DNA of 7,882 nucleotides. It comes from an uncultured Leptotrichiaceae bacterium. GTDB taxonomy: Bacteria > Fusobacteriota > Fusobacteriia > Fusobacteriales > Leptotrichiaceae. Shown one piece after another: positions 6,174-7,882 of the stretch; the first letter of the stretch is position 1, and each line of letters opens with the position of its first letter. Made by a program: the position numbers and the translations under genes. Below the pieces are notes generated by a model. The model saw only the letters and a program-made list of their open reading frames with translations, was not told the origin of the DNA and made no database searches. The stretch lies in the NCBI GenBank assembly GCA_938037005.1, contig CALHVR010000066.1, positions 1 to 7,882 of the forward strand, given 5' to 3'.

Positions 6174-6869
6174 ATGGAATTAAAAAAAGAAATTATTGAT
6201 AGAAATTATAATGAAATATTGGAAAATGTAAAAAAATATTCTCCTTATCCTGAAAAAGTTAAAATTTTATTTGTAAGTAAATATTTTAATGTAGAAGAAC
6301 ACAAACAAATAGTAGATATGGGATATCGTTATTTTGGAGAAAATAGAGCTCAACTTTATAGAGATAAATTAGCATATTTTAATGAAATTCGAGATAAAAA
6401 TAGTAAAAATTTAACATGGGATTTTATTGGGAGGTTGCAAAAAAATAAAATAAAGTATATAATAGAGAGTGTGAATTTAATTCATTCAATAGATTCTTAT
6501 GAACTTTTGTATGAAATTGATAAGAAAGCTAAAGAAAATAATAAGAAAATACAAGGTTTAATTCAGTTAAATGTTTCAAAAGAAGAATCAAAAACAGGGA
6601 TTTATATTGAGGATTTTAAAAAAGATTTTGAAAAATATTTTAATTGTTCAAATGTAGAAATAAAAGGATTTATGACAATGGCTCCTTTAGATGCTACAAA
6701 ACAAGAATTAGAAAAATATTTTACAAAGATGTATAATTTAAAGAAAGAATGTTCAAAAAAATATACAAATTTAACAGAATTATCTATGGGAATGTCTAAT
6801 GATTATATAGAAGCTTTAAAAAATGGAGCGACAATTATTAGAATAGGAACTAAGTTGTTTGAAAGTTAG
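6174..6869 (+). CDS. yggS: YggS/YlmE family PLP homeostasis protein
   Basis: A 231-residue protein of the YggS/PROSC family, a single alanine-racemase-like barrel that binds PLP and buffers the cell's B6 vitamers without a known catalytic reaction. Counting from ATG 6174, the PLP lysine is Lys36 in ILFVSKYF. Family blocks follow: YFGENRAQ, WDFIGRLQKNK, LIHSIDS, LIQLNVSKEESKTG, IKGFMTMAP and, near the end, ELSMGMSNDYIEALKNGA plus the phosphate-binding RIGTKLF. Length matches the usual 220-235. An in-frame TTG at 6159 would add five residues but overlaps the RBS, so ATG is preferred. It lies 15 bp after hemW and 21 bp before sepF; the yggS-sepF order equals ylmE-ylmF of Bacillus. Loss of YggS is known to disturb amino-acid and B6 pools, and the desulfurase upstream is a PLP enzyme. 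Confidence 0.94.
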   Translation: MELKKEIIDRNYNEILENVKKYSPYPEKVKILFVSKYFNVEEHKQIVDMGYRYFGENRAQLYRDKLAYFNEIRDKNSKNLTWDFIGRLQKNKIKYIIESVNLIHSIDSYELLYEIDKKAKENNKKIQGLIQLNVSKEESKTGIYIEDFKKDFEKYFNCSNVEIKGFMTMAPLDATKQELEKYFTKMYNLKKECSKKYTNLTELSMGMSNDYIEALKNGATIIRIGTKLFES

Positions 6870-6878
6870 TATAAGAAT

Positions 6879-6883
6879 GGAGG
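6879..6883 (+). promoter_or_regulatory. RBS supporting the TTG start of sepF
   Basis: GGAGG, extended to TGGAGGT, lies 7 nt before TTG 6891. No ATG in this frame lies near enough to use it: the next in-frame Met is residue 63, which would remove the membrane helix and linker. TTG is therefore the start. Confidence 0.85.
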
Positions 6884-6890
6884 TTTAACG

Positions 6891-7358
6891 TTGGGAGTAA
6901 AAAAAAGACTTTTAGCACTTTTTGGTGGAGAAGATGATGAACAAGAAGAAGAATATTTTGAAGAAGAATATGTCCCACCAAGAAAAATAACTAATAGAAA
7001 TACAAATGATGATGAAAAAGAAAAAAAAGTAGTGAGTTTATTTACTTCAAAAAAAACAGAAGGGAACAGAGAAAAAATGCCAAATAATTATGTTTCAATT
7101 ATAAGACCAAAAGTATTTGAAGACGCAAGAATAATAGCTAATTCTATAAAAGAAAATAAAGTTGTTACTTTTAGTTTAGAATACTTAGAGTTTGAAGTAG
7201 GTCAAAGAGTAATTGATTTTGTTAGTGGAGCATCATACGCAATGGATGCAACTTTAACAAAAGTTACAGAAAAAGTTTTAACAAGTATACCTAATGGTGT
7301 TGGTTTTGAAGATATTGACACATCAGTAGGAAACAATGAAAAAGAAAAATTATTATAA
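6891..7358 (+). CDS. sepF: Cell division protein SepF (TTG start)
   Basis: A 155-residue SepF, which bends and tethers FtsZ filaments to the membrane at the division site. The first 12 residues, MGVKKRLLALFG, form a short amphipathic helix, the expected membrane anchor. A strongly acidic stretch (14-27, EDDEQEEEYFEEEY) and a charged linker follow to about residue 65. The SepF domain runs about 66-143: NYVSIIRPKVFEDARIIANS (66-85), VVTFSLEYLE (91-100), and QRVIDFVSGASYAMDATLTK (105-124), where the RVIDFxSGxxYA block is the family hallmark. Length matches the typical 140-155. Translation starts at TTG with a strong RBS 7 nt upstream. It follows yggS by 21 bp; in Bacillus the next genes would be ylmG, ylmH and divIVA, but here ssrA follows. 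Confidence 0.93.
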   Translation: MGVKKRLLALFGGEDDEQEEEYFEEEYVPPRKITNRNTNDDEKEKKVVSLFTSKKTEGNREKMPNNYVSIIRPKVFEDARIIANSIKENKVVTFSLEYLEFEVGQRVIDFVSGASYAMDATLTKVTEKVLTSIPNGVGFEDIDTSVGNNEKEKLL

Positions 7359-7359
7359 T
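7354..7359 (+). promoter_or_regulatory. Candidate -10 box for ssrA
   Basis: A perfect TATAAT overlaps the sepF stop codon (7356-7358). A start about 7 nt downstream would be near 7366, exactly where the leader hairpin begins, 39 nt before the mature tmRNA 5' end. No acceptable -35 lies 16-18 bp upstream. GATAAT at 7381-7386 is a second candidate. ssrA could also be reached by read-through from sepF. Confidence 0.4.
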
Positions 7360-7365
7360 AAAATA

Positions 7366-7399
7366 TGTACCAAAAGTTAAGATAATGCTTTTAGGTACA
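7366..7399 (+). repeat. Imperfect hairpin in the sepF-ssrA gap
   Basis: TGTACC (7366-7371) pairs with GGTACA (7394-7399), and AAAAG (7372-7376) with CTTTT (7388-7392), with A93 of the 3' arm (7393) bulged and an 11-nt loop. The total is 11 bp. No T run follows, so it is not a classic terminator. It lies 5 nt before the mature tmRNA 5' end and could be a leader removed by RNase P, an RNase III site, or an operator. Confidence 0.6.
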
Positions 7400-7404
7400 A
7401 CTAT

Positions 7405-7746
7405 GGGAATGTTTTGGTTTCGACAGGATAGAAAGCTCGTTATTTGCAAGTAGACGGAAGTCTTTAAAATTCAACTTAAAAATAATCGGAAACGATAATT
7501 ACGCATTAGCTGCCTAATAGCGGCAGCTCATCATTACACTGATTCGCCATTTTTGGTGTAAATGATGTCATTTTAAATGGCTTACTTTAATATATGATTA
7601 TGTTATTAAAGGACAATTTATAATCTCGCCTGTAGACTTTTGTTTGTTTAATATCTACTGGTTAAAACGGTAAATGAACTAAACTTGTAGAAGATAGTGA
7701 AAACTTTTTATTTTGGACACGGGTTCGATTCCCGTCATTTCCACCA
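7405..7746 (+). ncRNA. ssrA: tmRNA (transfer-messenger RNA), one-piece form
   Basis: A 342-nt tmRNA, which with SmpB rescues stalled ribosomes and tags the unfinished protein for degradation. The tRNA-like ends pair: GGGAATG (7405-7411) with CATTTCC (7736-7742), including the G3-U pair that alanyl-tRNA synthetase reads; A7743 is the discriminator and CCA is encoded (7744-7746). GGTTTCGACAGG at 7416-7427 is the conserved D-loop region. The T arm is ACGGG/CCCGT (7719-7723/7731-7735). Helix 2 is 7427-7435 with 7704-7712. The tag frame is 7488-7517, with helix 5 (7508-7514/7522-7528) holding the stop codons in its loop. Pseudoknot 2 is clear: 7529-7539/7556-7567 and 7546-7552/7575-7581. Pseudoknot 3: 7585-7592/7604-7611 and 7596-7601/7620-7625. 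A fourth is likely: 7632-7636/7654-7658 and 7646-7650/7680-7684. Confidence 0.97.
7488..7517 (+). other. tmRNA tag-peptide reading frame (GNDNYALAA)
   Basis: From the resume codon GGA (7488-7490) the frame reads GNDNYALAA, then TAA (7515-7517) and TAG (7518-7520). The upstream AATC before the resume codon resembles the AGTC before GCA in E. coli ssrA. The YALAA end is the degron read by ClpXP-type proteases. The tag has nine encoded residues, one fewer than the ten of E. coli (ANDENYALAA), with the alanine from charged tmRNA added in front. It has no start codon because translation resumes on it. Confidence 0.9.
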
Positions 7747-7782
7747 AAACAAAAATGAAAAAGAAAATAATAGATAAAATTT

Positions 7783-7808
7783 AAAACTGCCTTGAGGGGC
7801 AGTTTTTT
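7783..7808. terminator. Bidirectional terminator between ssrA and tag
   Basis: AAAACTGCC (7783-7791) pairs with GGCAGTTTT (7798-7806) around a 6-nt loop TTGAGG. T's run to 7808 on the plus strand, and the matching A's at 7783-7786 give a T run on the minus strand. It ends ssrA, 36 nt after its CCA, and the convergent tag gene, whose stop is at 7810-7812. Confidence 0.92.
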
Positions 7809-7809
7809 G

Positions 7810-7882
7810 TTACTTCTTATAAGGACAGCTCATTAAATGATCATCAATAATTCCTATAGCCTGTAAGAAAGAGTAAATAATT
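7810..7882 (-). CDS. tag: DNA-3-methyladenine glycosylase I, C-terminal 23 residues only
   Basis: On the minus strand an open frame enters from the window edge and ends at TAA (7812-7810). The 23 visible residues contain YSFLQAIGIIDDHLMSC and end CPYKK. This matches the C terminus of Tag (E. coli: YSFMQACGLVNDHVVGC), including the His-x3-Cys pair (DDHLMSC) that corresponds to zinc ligands His175 and Cys179 of E. coli Tag. Tag removes 3-methyladenine from alkylated DNA, leaving an abasic site for base excision repair. The catalytic part lies outside the window, so completeness cannot be judged. The gene converges on ssrA and shares its terminator. Confidence 0.85.
   Translation of the reverse strand, partial: IIYSFLQAIGIIDDHLMSCPYKK

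Noticed and set aside
7315..7359. TTGACA 7315-7320 and TATAAT 7354-7359 as one perfect promoter for ssrA
   Set aside because: The boxes are 33 bp apart, about twice the workable spacing, and TTGACA lies in sepF coding sequence.
1..7882. CRISPR array, insertion sequence, attachment site or phage integration at the tRNA/tmRNA genes
   Set aside because: No spaced direct repeats, transposase or integrase. The tRNA and tmRNA 3' ends are intact and I saw no repeated copy of them in the window.

Overview
The window is a compact housekeeping stretch from a very AT-rich bacterium. AT-rich codons dominate (AGA for Arg, ATA and TTA common), and intergenic DNA is almost pure A/T. The gene content fits a low-GC anaerobe: a ThiI without a rhodanese domain paired with a NifZ-type cysteine desulfurase, a PgcA-type phosphoglucomutase, YggS next to SepF, and a one-piece tmRNA. 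A Leptotrichia-like member of the Fusobacteriota is my best guess, with Clostridia-type Firmicutes as the alternative. This is inference from composition and gene types, not from a search.

Layout. Positions 1-269 hold the end of a tRNA cluster: tRNA-Asp(GUC), cut by the window edge, then tRNA-Thr(UGU) and tRNA-Tyr(GUA), all with encoded CCA. Next is a single-gene unit, ybaB/ebfC (340-696), closed by a good intrinsic terminator (732-760). A promoter with an extended -10 then drives a two-gene sulfur unit, nifZ-like cysteine desulfurase (825-1973) and thiI (1990-3168), which together would make 4-thiouridine at position 8 of tRNA. A second promoter of the same type (3206-3233) starts a unit of pgcA (3282-5000), hemW (5034-6158), yggS (6174-6869) and sepF (6891-7358). 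Its intergenic gaps are 15-33 bp and I see no internal terminator. The tmRNA gene ssrA (7405-7746) follows, preceded by a possible promoter overlapping the sepF stop and by a leader hairpin. A bidirectional terminator (7783-7808) separates it from the convergent 3' end of tag, DNA-3-methyladenine glycosylase I (7810-7882, minus strand).

How the genes relate. NifZ takes sulfur from cysteine with PLP, ThiI moves it to tRNA, and YggS keeps PLP balanced. YggS and SepF are the ylmE-ylmF pair of the Gram-positive division cluster, here without the usual yggT/ylmH/divIVA genes downstream. HemW, PgcA, EbfC and Tag are general housekeeping. I found no mobile element, CRISPR array, toxin system or unknown protein family. 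The less ordinary points are the altered PLP-site motifs in the desulfurase, an imperfect hairpin just before ssrA, a short tmRNA tag, a C.A mismatch in the tRNA-Asp anticodon stem, and two start codons that need care (ATG 6174 for yggS, TTG 6891 for sepF).
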